In this document: positions 1 to 8,060 of the stretch, piece by piece | How the letters are laid out: every line of letters begins with the position of its first letter | Position numbering within the stretch: the stretch's first letter is position 1 | Assembly (NCBI GenBank): GCA_900541935.1 | Contig: UQLZ01000009.1 | Span: forward strand, 1 to 59,343 | Reading direction: 5' to 3' | Length of the DNA stretch: 59,343 bases | Source of the DNA: an uncultured Prevotellaceae bacterium | Lineage (GTDB): Bacteria; Bacteroidota; Bacteroidia; Bacteroidales; Muribaculaceae | Program-made: the position numbers and the translations under genes | The notes under the pieces: generated by a model | What the model was told of the DNA's origin: nothing | Database searches by the model: none | Seen by the model: only the letters and a program-made list of their open reading frames with translations

Positions 1-47
1 TCGCCAATCTCCTTAACTCCCGGCAATATTTGTTTCGTAGTTCTCAT
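1..47 (-). CDS. Start of an unidentified gene, cut by the window edge
   Basis: An ATG at 47 on the minus strand opens a frame reading MRTTKQILPGVKEIG and stays open to the edge. It lies 57 bases downstream of the minus-strand gene ending at 105 and has the same orientation, so it may continue that phage-like operon. Only 15 codons are visible, so no function can be given, and a chance open frame cannot be excluded. Confidence 0.4.
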   Translation of the reverse strand, partial: MRTTKQILPGVKEIG

Positions 48-104
48 GAATTGTTAAAAAAAAGTGTTACATACTCTTCCAAAATAGGAGGGGGAAATCA
101 ACCA

Positions 105-599
105 CTATTTTGGGCTATTTTTTTGTTTTTTCTTGTATTGTTCCCTTTGTAGGTAGTTTTTATATTGCCTGATGTATATTTTGGCAATGGTGTTCCAGTT
201 AGTTTCTGTCAATTCGATGCCGTGAGCGTCCATCCAAGCATAAATGAGATTGTCACGACGGCGACCAATGTAGCCGTGATAGTGTAAGTCATTCCATAAC
301 TGAATGACAAAGCGGCTACGAATGCACCGTTTCAGTTCCTCTTTTGCCCGACGAGGCAAATAGTTGTAGCATTTCGGAGGCTTGGTGCGACTTACCGGGA
401 TTACAATCTCGATTTTGCTGTCGTCTTTCAAGTCCGGCTTAGCCCCTGGCGGCAGTTTTTGGAGAAACACTTCGAGTATTCTCCGCTCGGTGGAGAGCTT
501 GCGAAGTTCCACCGGCTGAGTGCCGCCCGAATCATGCACAAACCATTGTGCAAGATAAGGGTCAAGGTCGAGGTATATGTAGTAAGGGTCATTACTCAT
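105..599 (-). CDS. Hypothetical protein of a phage-like replication module
   Basis: This is a 164-residue basic protein with no signal peptide or membrane segment. Its middle and C-terminal parts are rich in Arg, Lys, Trp and Tyr (for example residues around LWNDLHYHGYIGRRRDN, ending in a Lys-rich tail), which would fit nucleic-acid contact. It starts at ATG 599, nine bases after the stop of the DnaC-like gene, so the two are almost certainly co-transcribed. I do not recognise the family. Its position after a helicase-loader-like ATPase suggests a role in replication or early functions of the integrated element, but this rests on context only. Confidence 0.7.
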   Translation of the reverse strand: MSNDPYYIYLDLDPYLAQWFVHDSGGTQPVELRKLSTERRILEVFLQKLPPGAKPDLKDDSKIEIVIPVSRTKPPKCYNYLPRRAKEELKRCIRSRFVIQLWNDLHYHGYIGRRRDNLIYAWMDAHGIELTETNWNTIAKIYIRQYKNYLQREQYKKKQKNSPK

Positions 600-608
600 A
601 GTGTAAAG

Positions 609-1304
609 TTACCGACGATATGTTACATCTTGAAAGACGATGACGTGCAGCATCTCGTTGAAGCGGTCAGCGATACGGTCACCATACTTTTTGCGAATTT
701 CAGAGGGCGTGAGGTTGGTCGTGATGAACGTGAACGACTGTGATTCGTAGCGGTGCTCGATGAGCCTCACGACAGGGTAGATTGGATTGCCATAATCCAC
801 GATTTCGGCAGGTTCTGTGCCGAGGTCGTCGATGCCGAGCATTGAGAGCCTTTTAAGGTCTCTAAATGCTTCTACGTCGTGGGCGAGGTCTGTAATCTCG
901 CAAGCGTGAACAATTCGCATACGAGGCTTGAAATACTCGTCCATAAATGAGAAGTGCTTATGATAGGCAAGATGATTCAATGCTTGTTGAAAAGCGTACA
1001 TAAGCGTGGTTTTGCCGTTGCCGCACGTTCCCGACAGCATAATGCCGAAGCGAGGGGCTTCCGAAGTGAGGTATTCTGCGAGTTGCAAAAGGCTCTTTTG
1101 AGTGTTTGCGTCAAATTTGAACTGCCGCAAACGGCTTTCCACTTTGATTTTATAGAACGCCGTGAGCAGAGTGACGGCATCATCTGCCGACATATTGAAT
1201 CTAAAACGACTCTTGAAAGTCATCTGCCGTCTTAGCACTGACTCCAGTTCCGCGACGCGCTTCATATTTATCTCCGCCGCCGGCTTTTTGTCTTGTTCTT
1301 CCAT
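609..1304 (-). CDS. DnaC/IstB-type ATPase, putative helicase loader
   Basis: This is a 231-residue AAA+ ATPase of the DnaC/IstB type. It shows a Walker A motif GTCGNGKTT near residue 95, a Walker B region LGIDDLGTE near residue 160, and a sensor-like stretch FITTNLTPSEIRKKYG followed by DRIADRF, the arrangement known from helicase loaders and IS21 helper proteins. No transposase gene is next to it, and it sits in a replication-like gene set, so a phage or element helicase loader is the better reading. ATG 1304 is preferred over the upstream TTG at 1313. Its 5' end overlaps the preceding gene by about 100 bases in another frame, a sign of tight coupling. Confidence 0.85.
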   Translation of the reverse strand: MEEQDKKPAAEINMKRVAELESVLRRQMTFKSRFRFNMSADDAVTLLTAFYKIKVESRLRQFKFDANTQKSLLQLAEYLTSEAPRFGIMLSGTCGNGKTTLMYAFQQALNHLAYHKHFSFMDEYFKPRMRIVHACEITDLAHDVEAFRDLKRLSMLGIDDLGTEPAEIVDYGNPIYPVVRLIEHRYESQSFTFITTNLTPSEIRKKYGDRIADRFNEMLHVIVFQDVTYRR

Positions 1305-1944
1305 TTCGTTCAAGTATTATTTTCACCCAGTTGAAGAAGTGCCTTCTGAAATCAGCACTATCAGAGTGCGTTTTTTGAGTAATTATCATTTCGTTGGCAA
1401 AATCGTTGAAGTAAGACTTCAAAACGTCAATATTGCACGAAAGTGATTCCGCTGTTTGTTCAAAGAAAGAATCGGAATTTTTTACTTCATCAATAAATAA
1501 TTTTTCTCGCGCGGTGAGAGTAGAATTATTTATTTCGTCTTTATTTTTTTCTTCTTCTACTTCTTTAATCGGATTAGAATTTTGATGCGGCGATTTTGAT
1601 TTTCGCTGCGATTTTACTTCATCTTTGTTGACAATTTTGATGTCATCAAGTATTGTTATCACTGTATATTTGGGGGTCATTCTAACCGCAATCGTTCCAT
1701 TTTCTTGGAGTATGTCAAGAAAATTGTGGAGTGCCCGGTTAGATATGCGTAGTTTGTTCATTAAGTTGGAGAACGTGGAAACAATCTGCCCCGGGCGGTA
1801 GTGGATTTTAGTGTTACCGACGTATGTTGTGCCGTCCTCGTAAGCAGCCATAAAGAGCAGTTTACTCCACATCCAATATCTGCGAGGGTTGTCCCACACC
1901 CAAGAGTCTTGAATATCACGAGGTATCTTAATGAAACCAGCCAT
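1201..1944 (-). CDS. Phage-type replication initiator-like protein
   Basis: This protein has 247 residues. The N-terminal half (about 1-110) resembles the winged-helix region of phage and plasmid replication proteins: it opens with FIKIPRDIQDSWVW, followed by a segment that includes RPGQIVSTFSNLMNKL and ISNRALHNFLDIL. The middle is charged and low in complexity. The C-terminal part has FFNWVKIILERNGRTRQ, like the C-terminal helix that precedes helicase-loader genes in such modules. It overlaps the DnaC-like gene downstream by about 100 bases. The order initiator then loader is typical of phage replication cassettes. Origin binding is inferred, not seen. Confidence 0.7.
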   Translation of the reverse strand: MAGFIKIPRDIQDSWVWDNPRRYWMWSKLLFMAAYEDGTTYVGNTKIHYRPGQIVSTFSNLMNKLRISNRALHNFLDILQENGTIAVRMTPKYTVITILDDIKIVNKDEVKSQRKSKSPHQNSNPIKEVEEEKNKDEINNSTLTAREKLFIDEVKNSDSFFEQTAESLSCNIDVLKSYFNDFANEMIITQKTHSDSADFRRHFFNWVKIILERNGRTRQKAGGGDKYEARRGTGVSAKTADDFQESF

Positions 1945-1956
1945 TCTAACAAGGAA

Positions 1957-2166
1957 TTATAAGTGTGATTTCCAGAAACGAAGGATTTCATTGCCGTAAT
2001 AGAATTTTTGAGCCTTACTTCCGGAAGTGCGACGGAAGCCACACTTAATCATATTCATCTCAGTGTATTTACGCAATGTGTGCCTGTGTATTCCGAGCAG
2101 AGTGGCTGTTTCCGCAATGGAATACTTGTAAGTGGCGACAACATTAGGTTCAGCGGAAGTAACCAT
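1957..2166 (-). CDS. Small MerR/excisionase-like DNA-binding protein
   Basis: A 69-residue protein whose core YSIAETATLLGIHRHTLRKY is a classic helix-turn-helix of the excisionase/MerR type, followed by a basic wing with KCGFRRTSGSKAQKFYYGNE. It begins at ATG 2166, two bases before the stop of the next gene upstream (2169), and precedes the replication initiator by 12 bases. It could be the excisionase/directionality factor of the element or an early regulator. Family recognition is by the HTH only. Confidence 0.75.
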   Translation of the reverse strand: MVTSAEPNVVATYKYSIAETATLLGIHRHTLRKYTEMNMIKCGFRRTSGSKAQKFYYGNEILRFWKSHL

Positions 2167-2168
2167 AA

Positions 2169-2369
2169 TTATTTCACACGAGTAACGACCACTGAGCGAG
2201 TGGTGCGGTCAGTTTCAGTTGTAAACTTGCGCTTCCAAGCGAGACCAAATTCGCTGCAATAAGTGCGTATCGTAGCGCGTTCTTCAACGGGAAAAATTGC
2301 TCGCTGTCCAATTTCAAGACGCCGAAGTATTTGCAATTTTGACATTCTGTAATCAACCTGATTAGCCAT
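2169..2369 (-). CDS. Small basic protein, first gene of the element's early operon
   Basis: A 66-residue protein with the core EIGQRAIFPVEERATIR and, near the end, KRKFTTETDRTTRSVVVTR. From memory, similar short proteins occur beside replication genes in Bacteroides prophages and mobile elements, with the same GQ-x-x-x-FP and FTT-x-TD motifs. No function is known to me. It is the promoter-proximal gene of the leftward operon. The leftward -7 box at 2421-2429 lies about 52 bases before its ATG. Confidence 0.65.
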   Translation of the reverse strand: MANQVDYRMSKLQILRRLEIGQRAIFPVEERATIRTYCSEFGLAWKRKFTTETDRTTRSVVVTRVK

Positions 2370-2384
2370 TTTTCGTTGTATTTA

Positions 2385-2429
2385 TTTGTATATTATGTAT
2401 TTATTTACTAACTTTGTGGTGCAAAGTTA
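2385..2429. promoter_or_regulatory. Overlapping back-to-back promoters between repressor and early operon
   Basis: Rightward: TTTG at 2385-2388, 20 bases, then TAACTTTG at 2409-2416, a full Bacteroidetes consensus pair. Leftward: TAACTTTGC on the minus strand at 2421-2429. The two -7 boxes form a perfect inverted repeat of eight bases around a five-base centre (2409-2429). Polymerase could hardly occupy both at once. This fits a lysogeny-type switch for the XRE gene (right) and the early operon (left). Confidence 0.6.
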
Positions 2430-2516
2430 CGTATTTGTGCTCAATTATAAAACACTAATTGCTCAATACATTTAACTTTTTAACATATCAATCTTCACGA
2501 AATAAAGAATAACTAA

Positions 2517-2921
2517 ATGGATTACAATTTGTTAAGCCAAAGCGTTGGTTCGTCAAATTTAACAAAACGTGAAATCGCGCAAGGTCTTGGAATATCACGA
2601 AACACTCTTGATGCAATTCTGAACGGCAAAACTGACGCAAGAGTAAGCTATATTGAGCAGATTGCTCAAATGATTGGCGTAAAACCTGCCATCTTCTTCG
2701 ATGGTAGCGACGTGGCTGTGATGAGCATTGGGAACAAGGATTCCAACATCGCAGGTCGTGACCTTAATCTCGGAACAGCGAACACAAAGCTTCTTCTAAG
2801 AATAAAGGAACTCGAAACAAAACTGGAGGCAATGGAGCATCTTGCCAACGAACGAAAGGAGATGCTCGACTTCATAATGCCCCTTGTTCGCAACTTCAGT
2901 GAAGCCGGACAAAAGGGGTAA
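2517..2921 (+). CDS. XRE-family transcriptional repressor of the element
   Basis: A 134-residue regulator. Residues about 14-60 form a Cro/CI helix-turn-helix (LTKREIAQGLGISRNTLDAI, then a segment up to IAQMIGVKPAIFF). A short linker with SNIAGRDLNLG follows, and then a coiled-coil-like C-terminus (LRIKELETKLEAMEHLANER) likely used for dimerisation. It is the only rightward gene in the element and diverges from the early operon across overlapping promoters. This is the usual place for a prophage repressor, so control of excision and replication is a reasonable inference. Confidence 0.85.
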   Translation: MDYNLLSQSVGSSNLTKREIAQGLGISRNTLDAILNGKTDARVSYIEQIAQMIGVKPAIFFDGSDVAVMSIGNKDSNIAGRDLNLGTANTKLLLRIKELETKLEAMEHLANERKEMLDFIMPLVRNFSEAGQKG

Positions 2922-2922
2922 A

Positions 2923-2960
2923 GTATGCAATAAAAAAGTTACAATATAATCGGTATGCAA
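2923..2960 (+). repeat. Two direct copies of GTATGCAA, 30 bases apart
   Basis: GTATGCAA occurs at 2923-2930 and 2953-2960 in the short gap between the repressor stop and the tRNA fragment. Tyrosine integrases often bind small direct repeats (arm sites) close to the crossover core, and this is where such sites would lie. Two eight-base copies are thin evidence. Confidence 0.3.
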
Positions 2961-3031
2961 ATACCTTGTTAAGTTAAAAATCGGCATTTGCATCACTCTC
3001 AGCCATAAGGATTTATAAATTTTTAACAATT

Positions 3032-3090
3032 CCTGGAAAGCGTGTATACGTCAAAAGCGTATCGGGGGTTCGAATCCCCCTCCCTCCGCA
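3032..3090 (+). other. 3' part of tRNA-Ser(GGA): attachment site and element end
   Basis: From 3033 the sequence reads as the anticodon loop (CTGGAAA, anticodon GGA), the 3' side of the anticodon stem (3040-3044), and a long variable arm with stem ATACG/CGTAT (3046-3062). The T arm (GGGGG, TTCGAAT, CCCCC at 3064-3080) and the 3' acceptor strand TCCCTCC plus G (3081-3088) follow. The D arm and 5' acceptor strand are absent upstream. The natural terminator follows directly, so this is the chromosomal 3' flank. An element inserted at the anticodon loop therefore lies to the left, with the intact tRNA expected at its other end outside the window. Confidence 0.85.
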
Positions 3091-3125
3091 AAAACACGCT
3101 AACAATCAATATGTTAGCGTGTTTT
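3091..3125 (+). terminator. Rho-independent terminator of the tRNA-Ser locus
   Basis: A perfect 13-bp stem (AAAACACGCTAAC, 3091-3103, with its complement at 3113-3125) encloses a nine-base loop. The A and T runs on the two sides make it work in either direction. It begins two bases after the discriminator base of the tRNA fragment. Confidence 0.85.
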
Positions 3126-3236
3126 ATTTTAAGGTATATTTCCTGCCAGATAACCGAATTTATTGCAGGTTTTTGCAGTCGTGCAGCGAAGATTATGGTA
3201 TGTTTTGTAATATGTTGTGCAACAACAAAATACGCA

Positions 3237-3465
3237 TGCATCCCGCGGAACGTGCCGATTGCGGGCTGAAAGCCCAACGGTTCATCAGCCTGGGGCGTTG
3301 CCCCAGGCTGGAAATCAATTTACCCTTCAGGGAAAAATTTGTTTTTATTCTCGCGGGACGTGCCATTTGTGGGGATTGTTTTCGTCCGCCATTGCAGAAA
3401 CGTTCGCAAAAACGGCACGATTGCGGGCACTCTGCGGAGTGTCACTACGGTAGAGTATGTGTAAT
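3237..3465. repeat. Modular palindrome island A
   Basis: The 367-base gap between the tRNA terminator and the GYF/CD225 gene holds no convincing gene. It is a mosaic of palindromic modules that recur elsewhere in the window. A segment at 3243-3296 recurs at 46002-46055. The palindrome CAGCCTGGGGC/GCCCCAGGCTG lies at 3286-3310. The stretch 3300-3360 recurs at 46274-46340, and 3386-3443 recurs at 19796-19859 and ends in the CACTCTGC-type palindrome. Open frames crossing it follow the repeats and are likely spurious. Confidence 0.8.
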
Positions 3466-3492
3466 TTGCTGTAAATAAATATTTTGTTGCTT

Positions 3493-4149
3493 TTATAGTG
3501 TCATGGTTAGGGCTAATACGATTGGGTATGTTACCATATAGGTTATTGCAGAGGCGAGTGACCAGTATGCTGCGCGGTCGCTGGCGCGCTTTGCTGCATC
3601 GTAATCGCCGTTGGCGAAGTGTGTCTGCACTTTGCTTGCATAGATGATTGCAACGATGCTTAGCGGCAGGCAGCATAGTATTGTTGTTAGAATAGCCCAA
3701 ACGAGGTTTGTTGGCGGACATTTTGTTCTGTCTACGCCTTTTTCTGCCTGTACACCGTCGTAATAGCCTTGGTTATAACCGTTGCGGTATGCGTCTTCAA
3801 TTCCGAATGGAGGAGGGGTAACGCCTGTAAATTCGGGCGGTGTTGTGCCCTCGAATACAGGTGGCTCCATGTCGGGTTCTTCTTCCGTAGTGGCTTCCTC
3901 GGATGTTTCCTCTGTGGTTTCTTCCGTCACTTCCGGCTGCACTGGTTCGGCTGCTGGGGCAGGCTTTTCTGTAACTGGTTCTTCCGTCGGCTTGAATAGT
4001 TCAGACGCAATATTGGTATCTTTGGCGTAAGTCCATTCTGTGAAGTCCTTGCACCATATCTTTGTGTTTTCTGTAATGCCCTGTGCTTTCAGTTCTTCCA
4101 AGGTAAAGGGGCCTTTACTTTCTCCATTTTGTATTATCCAATATTGCAT
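3493..4149 (-). CDS. GYF_2 domain / CD225 (dispanin-like) membrane protein
   Basis: A 218-residue protein in three parts. Residues 1-50 match the GYF_2 type (DUF4339): YWIIQNGESKGPFTLEELK, then KIWCKDFTEWTYA. Residues about 55-125 are a Glu/Pro/Thr-rich acidic linker. The C-terminus (about 140-218) has two hydrophobic segments with CPPTNLVWAILTTILCCLP and ASKVQTHFANGDYDAAKRAS, the hallmark of the CD225/dispanin family. It probably presents a peptide-binding GYF-like head from the inner membrane. No signal peptide precedes the GYF part, so the head is predicted to be cytoplasmic. It stands alone, and its substrate is unknown. Confidence 0.85.
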   Translation of the reverse strand: MQYWIIQNGESKGPFTLEELKAQGITENTKIWCKDFTEWTYAKDTNIASELFKPTEEPVTEKPAPAAEPVQPEVTEETTEETSEEATTEEEPDMEPPVFEGTTPPEFTGVTPPPFGIEDAYRNGYNQGYYDGVQAEKGVDRTKCPPTNLVWAILTTILCCLPLSIVAIIYASKVQTHFANGDYDAAKRASDRAAYWSLASAITYMVTYPIVLALTMTL

Positions 4150-4231
4150 AACGGTTTATTTAAATTTGCTAATCCAACAATATTTGCAAATTTATCATTA
4201 TTTGTCGGAATAGCAAATGTTTGCGTCCATT

Positions 4232-7054
4232 TTATTCCAATTCTTCTTCGGCTTCTTCTATTTGCTGTTCAACGGCGTCGTCGGCTTTTCCTTCGAGGAA
4301 TTGGAAGTACTCATCGAAGGAGCGTCCCTCGTTGATAAGTATTTCGAAGTTCTTCTTACTGATGAAAATCGGCGTTATGCTCTTGTTTAAGCCAACGTTA
4401 GGGTCTTTTCGGAGAGCGTTGCAATATTGCTGAACGTCGCCCATACTTGTGAATCCCTTGATTATAATGATACCCAATTTGTCAAAAGCCATTCTTTCAA
4501 TGTCGAAGTCGCGAACAGAATACTCGGTAAAGTTGTGTCGTGCAACGTTGAATAGCAGTCTGTTCGTCGAAACGCTATCAGTAGAGAAGGTCAACAGGCA
4601 GAAATGCTCACCCGTCTGAATGCTGTCGAAAGGCGTTACCTGCACGTCCGCAGCATCAGCCTTTGCTGAGTCGTTAGTAAGTTTTATAGACCAAATCATA
4701 CCTCTGACGTTCGAAGAGCCGCTATGCAGTTGGCGACCCTTGGCAATGCCTTTAAGGATTTCCGTTGCAAGGTTCGTCATATCTGTTTCAGGGTACCTGA
4801 CGAGCATCTCCTTTAGAGTTTCCGAGAATGCAGCGAAGTTATTTTCCGGCACATACGACATTGCGTGAAGGAACATGAACTTCGGCATAATCTTTGACAG
4901 CGGGAATCGCTTCATCATGTCGTTGTAACTGTCATGAACGGCAGCGTTTCTGTTGTTCATATAGTCGTCGTAGGTCTTTTCGTAAAGTCTCTCCTGCTCC
5001 TTCTCCATATTTCTCATATTTTCAATATAGTTAGGGTCAGCAAGAGCCAAACCGTACTTTGTATCGTTGAATTCACCAAGAATCTTTTGTCGGAATATTT
5101 CCGCCTTATCGGTCATTCCGTAGCGGGTAAACATCAGATACTGGTTATAGTAGCAGTCAAGACGGTAAATATTGTCTGGGTATTTTGTTTCCAGTTCGGT
5201 AAATGCCACTTCAGAGGCACGCACGTCCTCCAACTTATCTTTCAAGATAATAGCCATATTGAACAGACCCTCCTGAATGATATTGTGAGCATTCTGTTTT
5301 TCTTCGTCTGTTTTAGGAATCTGCTTTAGATAGAAATCTGGGAAATGCGGGTCTTCAGAGCGGGCAATAGCCTCCTCCTGTTTTTTCTTTTCTGCAATCT
5401 GCTCTTCAGAAAGCGGATTTCCGAGAGAGTCAACTATTTCCTTGCCCTCCTCCTCTTCATCGTAGTTATATTCAGAAAATTCCGAAGTGTCGATAGTTGA
5501 CTTGTTTATACGCCTCCAGTTGTCCTCCAACTTACGGCTACCCCACATTTTCTGGAATTGCGTTTTACCAGCGTTTTTTGTGGTTGTGTTGTAGAAGTAC
5601 CAGGATTTGTCTGTATTTAGAGTAAAGTTTTGAGTATTGCCTTGAAGAGTATTTGCATTAGCGGCTGCATTAGCCATATATTCCTGCTTAGCAGCCTCTT
5701 CAGCCTGTTTCTTCTCCTTCTCTTTCAATTCCTCTATAATCTTCTCAATAACTTTAATCTGTTCCGGTTGCGACATTGCAGCAAGAGTCAACAAAGAGTC
5801 CTGCAAATGAACGTTTTGCGCGTAAACGGCAAGTTCGTCAAGAACGTCAGATCTCTTTTTCAGCACCTCGTAATTAGGATAGTCAAGAGGTAGTTGAGGA
5901 ATAGCCTCCGCATAGCACGGCTGCGCCTTATCGTACTTAAACTGGTCGAAATAAAGTCCTCCCAAAGTTAGTTGGTTAATTGCCTTGTCGATGCCGTTTC
6001 TTGTACTTTTTTCATTTGCAAGCACATAATTTTTGATTGCGTTAACGGTATCGCCACGCGAAAGGTACAGATTGCCGACGGCGTAATATAGTTGGTCAAG
6101 GTATTCCTTGTTTCTATCCTGCCTTGCCATTCGGAGCAATGATTTCACTTCCGACTCAACGTTTGAGCCTTGAAAAACCTCGCTCTGCTTTATGCGGGCG
6201 TTAAATTGGGTGCGGTACTTAACATTGGAAGCGCCAGCAACGTCTTTAAACATCTTGTAAGCCAGAGTCTTGTCGCCATTTGTTTCATAAATCTGCCCCA
6301 GAAGGAATTTCATCCTGTTTTTTTGAACTCCACCAGTTTCTTTAACTGCTTTTGCCATATATGGGGCGGCTTCTTTGAATTTCTTTGTCTTGATGAGATA
6401 ATTTGCGAATGCAGTATTGTAAAGTTTACGCAACCGCTTGTTTGTCAATTCTTTATCCTTAATTCTACTGACAACATTTTCCGACTCGTTAGTCCATTCG
6501 AGAGCCGAATAGCAGCGTAATTGCCATATTTTAGCCTCTGTAACGAGTTCCGGCAACCATTTGAAGTACTTTTCAATATATCTGAAAGTAGCGGCTGCAG
6601 CAAGGTAATCGCCTTTCAAGTACTGAGCCTCTCCCATCAGTCTCCACGCATTGTGCAAAAAGGGGTTATACTCTCCGCGTTTAAGGTATTCGCGGTATTT
6701 AGGGTCACGCATCTTGCTACGGTTCTTCTTGGGACGCTTTTGTATAGAGTGGAGAGCGATAGCCTTTTGCATCTTCTCAATAGTTCTGTTAAAGTCAGAA
6801 GACGGTTGAGGGGATTTAGGATCAGCGTATGCTTCAGCCGGGTGAATATATATTATGCCAGAATAGTCATCATCATATTCCTCTTCCATTTTTTTTATTT
6901 GTTCCAGATAATGCTGTTCCCCATTGAAATATACATTATAACGAGTTGTAAACGCTTGATAGAATCGTGATGTCGCGGTATTCTTTTTAGTACTGCACGA
7001 AGCAAGCAGTGAGAATATCGCGATGAGAGAAATATATATTAAACGGCTGTTCAT
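4232..7054 (-). CDS. porW: PorW/SprE-like TPR lipoprotein of the type IX secretion system
   Basis: A 940-residue lipoprotein. The signal peptide ends in LLASC with the lipid-bearing Cys at residue 20. It is followed by TRYNVYFNGEQHYLEQIKK and a YSGIIYIHP segment, the conserved opening I associate with PorW (Porphyromonas) and SprE (Flavobacterium). The body is a long array of TPR-like helices (about 140-420 and 620-760) separated by a charged linker rich in Glu and Lys. PorW is needed for T9SS secretion. Its presence matches the six proteins in this window that carry T9SS sorting domains. It follows the ABC permease gene by 27 bases on the same strand, so both are probably in one transcript. 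Confidence 0.85.
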   Translation of the reverse strand: MNSRLIYISLIAIFSLLASCSTKKNTATSRFYQAFTTRYNVYFNGEQHYLEQIKKMEEEYDDDYSGIIYIHPAEAYADPKSPQPSSDFNRTIEKMQKAIALHSIQKRPKKNRSKMRDPKYREYLKRGEYNPFLHNAWRLMGEAQYLKGDYLAAAATFRYIEKYFKWLPELVTEAKIWQLRCYSALEWTNESENVVSRIKDKELTNKRLRKLYNTAFANYLIKTKKFKEAAPYMAKAVKETGGVQKNRMKFLLGQIYETNGDKTLAYKMFKDVAGASNVKYRTQFNARIKQSEVFQGSNVESEVKSLLRMARQDRNKEYLDQLYYAVGNLYLSRGDTVNAIKNYVLANEKSTRNGIDKAINQLTLGGLYFDQFKYDKAQPCYAEAIPQLPLDYPNYEVLKKRSDVLDELAVYAQNVHLQDSLLTLAAMSQPEQIKVIEKIIEELKEKEKKQAEEAAKQEYMANAAANANTLQGNTQNFTLNTDKSWYFYNTTTKNAGKTQFQKMWGSRKLEDNWRRINKSTIDTSEFSEYNYDEEEEGKEIVDSLGNPLSEEQIAEKKKQEEAIARSEDPHFPDFYLKQIPKTDEEKQNAHNIIQEGLFNMAIILKDKLEDVRASEVAFTELETKYPDNIYRLDCYYNQYLMFTRYGMTDKAEIFRQKILGEFNDTKYGLALADPNYIENMRNMEKEQERLYEKTYDDYMNNRNAAVHDSYNDMMKRFPLSKIMPKFMFLHAMSYVPENNFAAFSETLKEMLVRYPETDMTNLATEILKGIAKGRQLHSGSSNVRGMIWSIKLTNDSAKADAADVQVTPFDSIQTGEHFCLLTFSTDSVSTNRLLFNVARHNFTEYSVRDFDIERMAFDKLGIIIIKGFTSMGDVQQYCNALRKDPNVGLNKSITPIFISKKNFEILINEGRSFDEYFQFLEGKADDAVEQQIEEAEEELE

Positions 7055-7081
7055 CTTTGTTATAACGGTTTAAGAGGCAAT

Positions 7082-7888
7082 TTATTGCATATTGCTTAAT
7101 TTCTTTATAGCCCTTGCTGTTGCGTATGTTATCACGAGAGTTATAACTATTGTAGCCGAAGCAGGGACTTCACAAAAATAAGAAATAAAGAGACCAGCAA
7201 TAGAGCAAGCAAGGCTTGTTGCCGATGCAATCATAATCATTGGTTGCAATCTTTTTGTGAATACTTCCGCAATCATTTGCGGAATTGCAAAGAGCGACAT
7301 AAGCAACATAATTCCAATAAGTTTCAGGGTGAGAACGACTGCAATTGAGACAAGAACAAGCATAACAGTATTTACTGTTCTAACAGGCAATCCTATAGTC
7401 TTGGCATAGTCGGCATCAAAAGCGCACGCTGTTATCAGTCTGAAGCCTAAGCCGAAAACCAGAAGTATTATTGCGAGGAAAGAGCCGAAGACAGTCAGTT
7501 CTCCATGTGAAATTGTCAGCAGGTTCCCGAAAAGGAAAGAGTTGAGTTCAGGAACGTATCCAGGAGTCATAAAAATGAATAAAACGCCTAAAGCCATTCC
7601 AAAAGACCATATAACGGAAATAGCCGAGTCTTCACGAACTTTTTGTTTTGTAGAAAGCCATTCAATTCCTAATGCAGAGGCAACAGCAAAAATGCCAGCC
7701 ATTATTAGAGGGTTAAAGCCAAGATAGTAGCCGAAGCCCAAGCCACCAAAGCATGAGTGGGTAATGCCACCAGTGACAAACATTAATCGTCGGACAATGA
7801 CGTATGTGCCTATAATTGCAGAAAGTACGCTTACAAAAGATAATCCTATAAGTGCGTTCCTGAAAAATTCATATTCGAAAATTTCCAT
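7082..7888 (-). CDS. Metal ABC transporter permease, ABC-3 (ZnuB-like) family
   Basis: A 268-residue integral membrane protein with about eight hydrophobic segments and the ABC-3 features: IIGTYVIVRRLMFVTGGITH near the N-terminus and, later, FDADYAKTIGLPVRTVN followed by LKLIGIMLLMSLFAIPQMIA. The family carries zinc, manganese or iron inward together with an ATPase and a binding protein. Neither partner gene is nearby, so the partners must be encoded elsewhere. ATG 7888 is preferred over a TTG at 7891. The next gene in the transcript is the PorW-like lipoprotein, so metal uptake and T9SS assembly may be co-expressed. The metal cannot be told from sequence. Confidence 0.9.
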   Translation of the reverse strand: MEIFEYEFFRNALIGLSFVSVLSAIIGTYVIVRRLMFVTGGITHSCFGGLGFGYYLGFNPLIMAGIFAVASALGIEWLSTKQKVREDSAISVIWSFGMALGVLFIFMTPGYVPELNSFLFGNLLTISHGELTVFGSFLAIILLVFGLGFRLITACAFDADYAKTIGLPVRTVNTVMLVLVSIAVVLTLKLIGIMLLMSLFAIPQMIAEVFTKRLQPMIMIASATSLACSIAGLFISYFCEVPASATIVITLVITYATARAIKKLSNMQ

Positions 7889-8060
7889 CAATCAGTGGAT
7901 TTTTTAATTGAAGTGTAAAATTAACCATAAATACTAAAACTACAATGACAAAACACCGATTATTAGAAATAATCTTTTGAGAAAATAGAAGGGATATGAC
8001 TCTATTAGTAACCTGCTGTGAGCCTTTTTAATTGTTATTATAGAATATCATTATCATCCA

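Noticed and set aside
609..1304. DnaC/IstB-like gene as part of an IS21-type insertion sequence
   Set aside because: No IstA transposase or terminal repeats nearby; the neighbours form a phage-like replication set.
3119..3721. Open frames on both strands across island A
   Set aside because: Their translations follow the palindromic modules and reappear as similar strings in islands B and C; no protein-like composition or start context.
4934..6970. Plus-strand open frames inside the PorW-like gene
   Set aside because: They are antisense shadows of a long, well supported coding frame.
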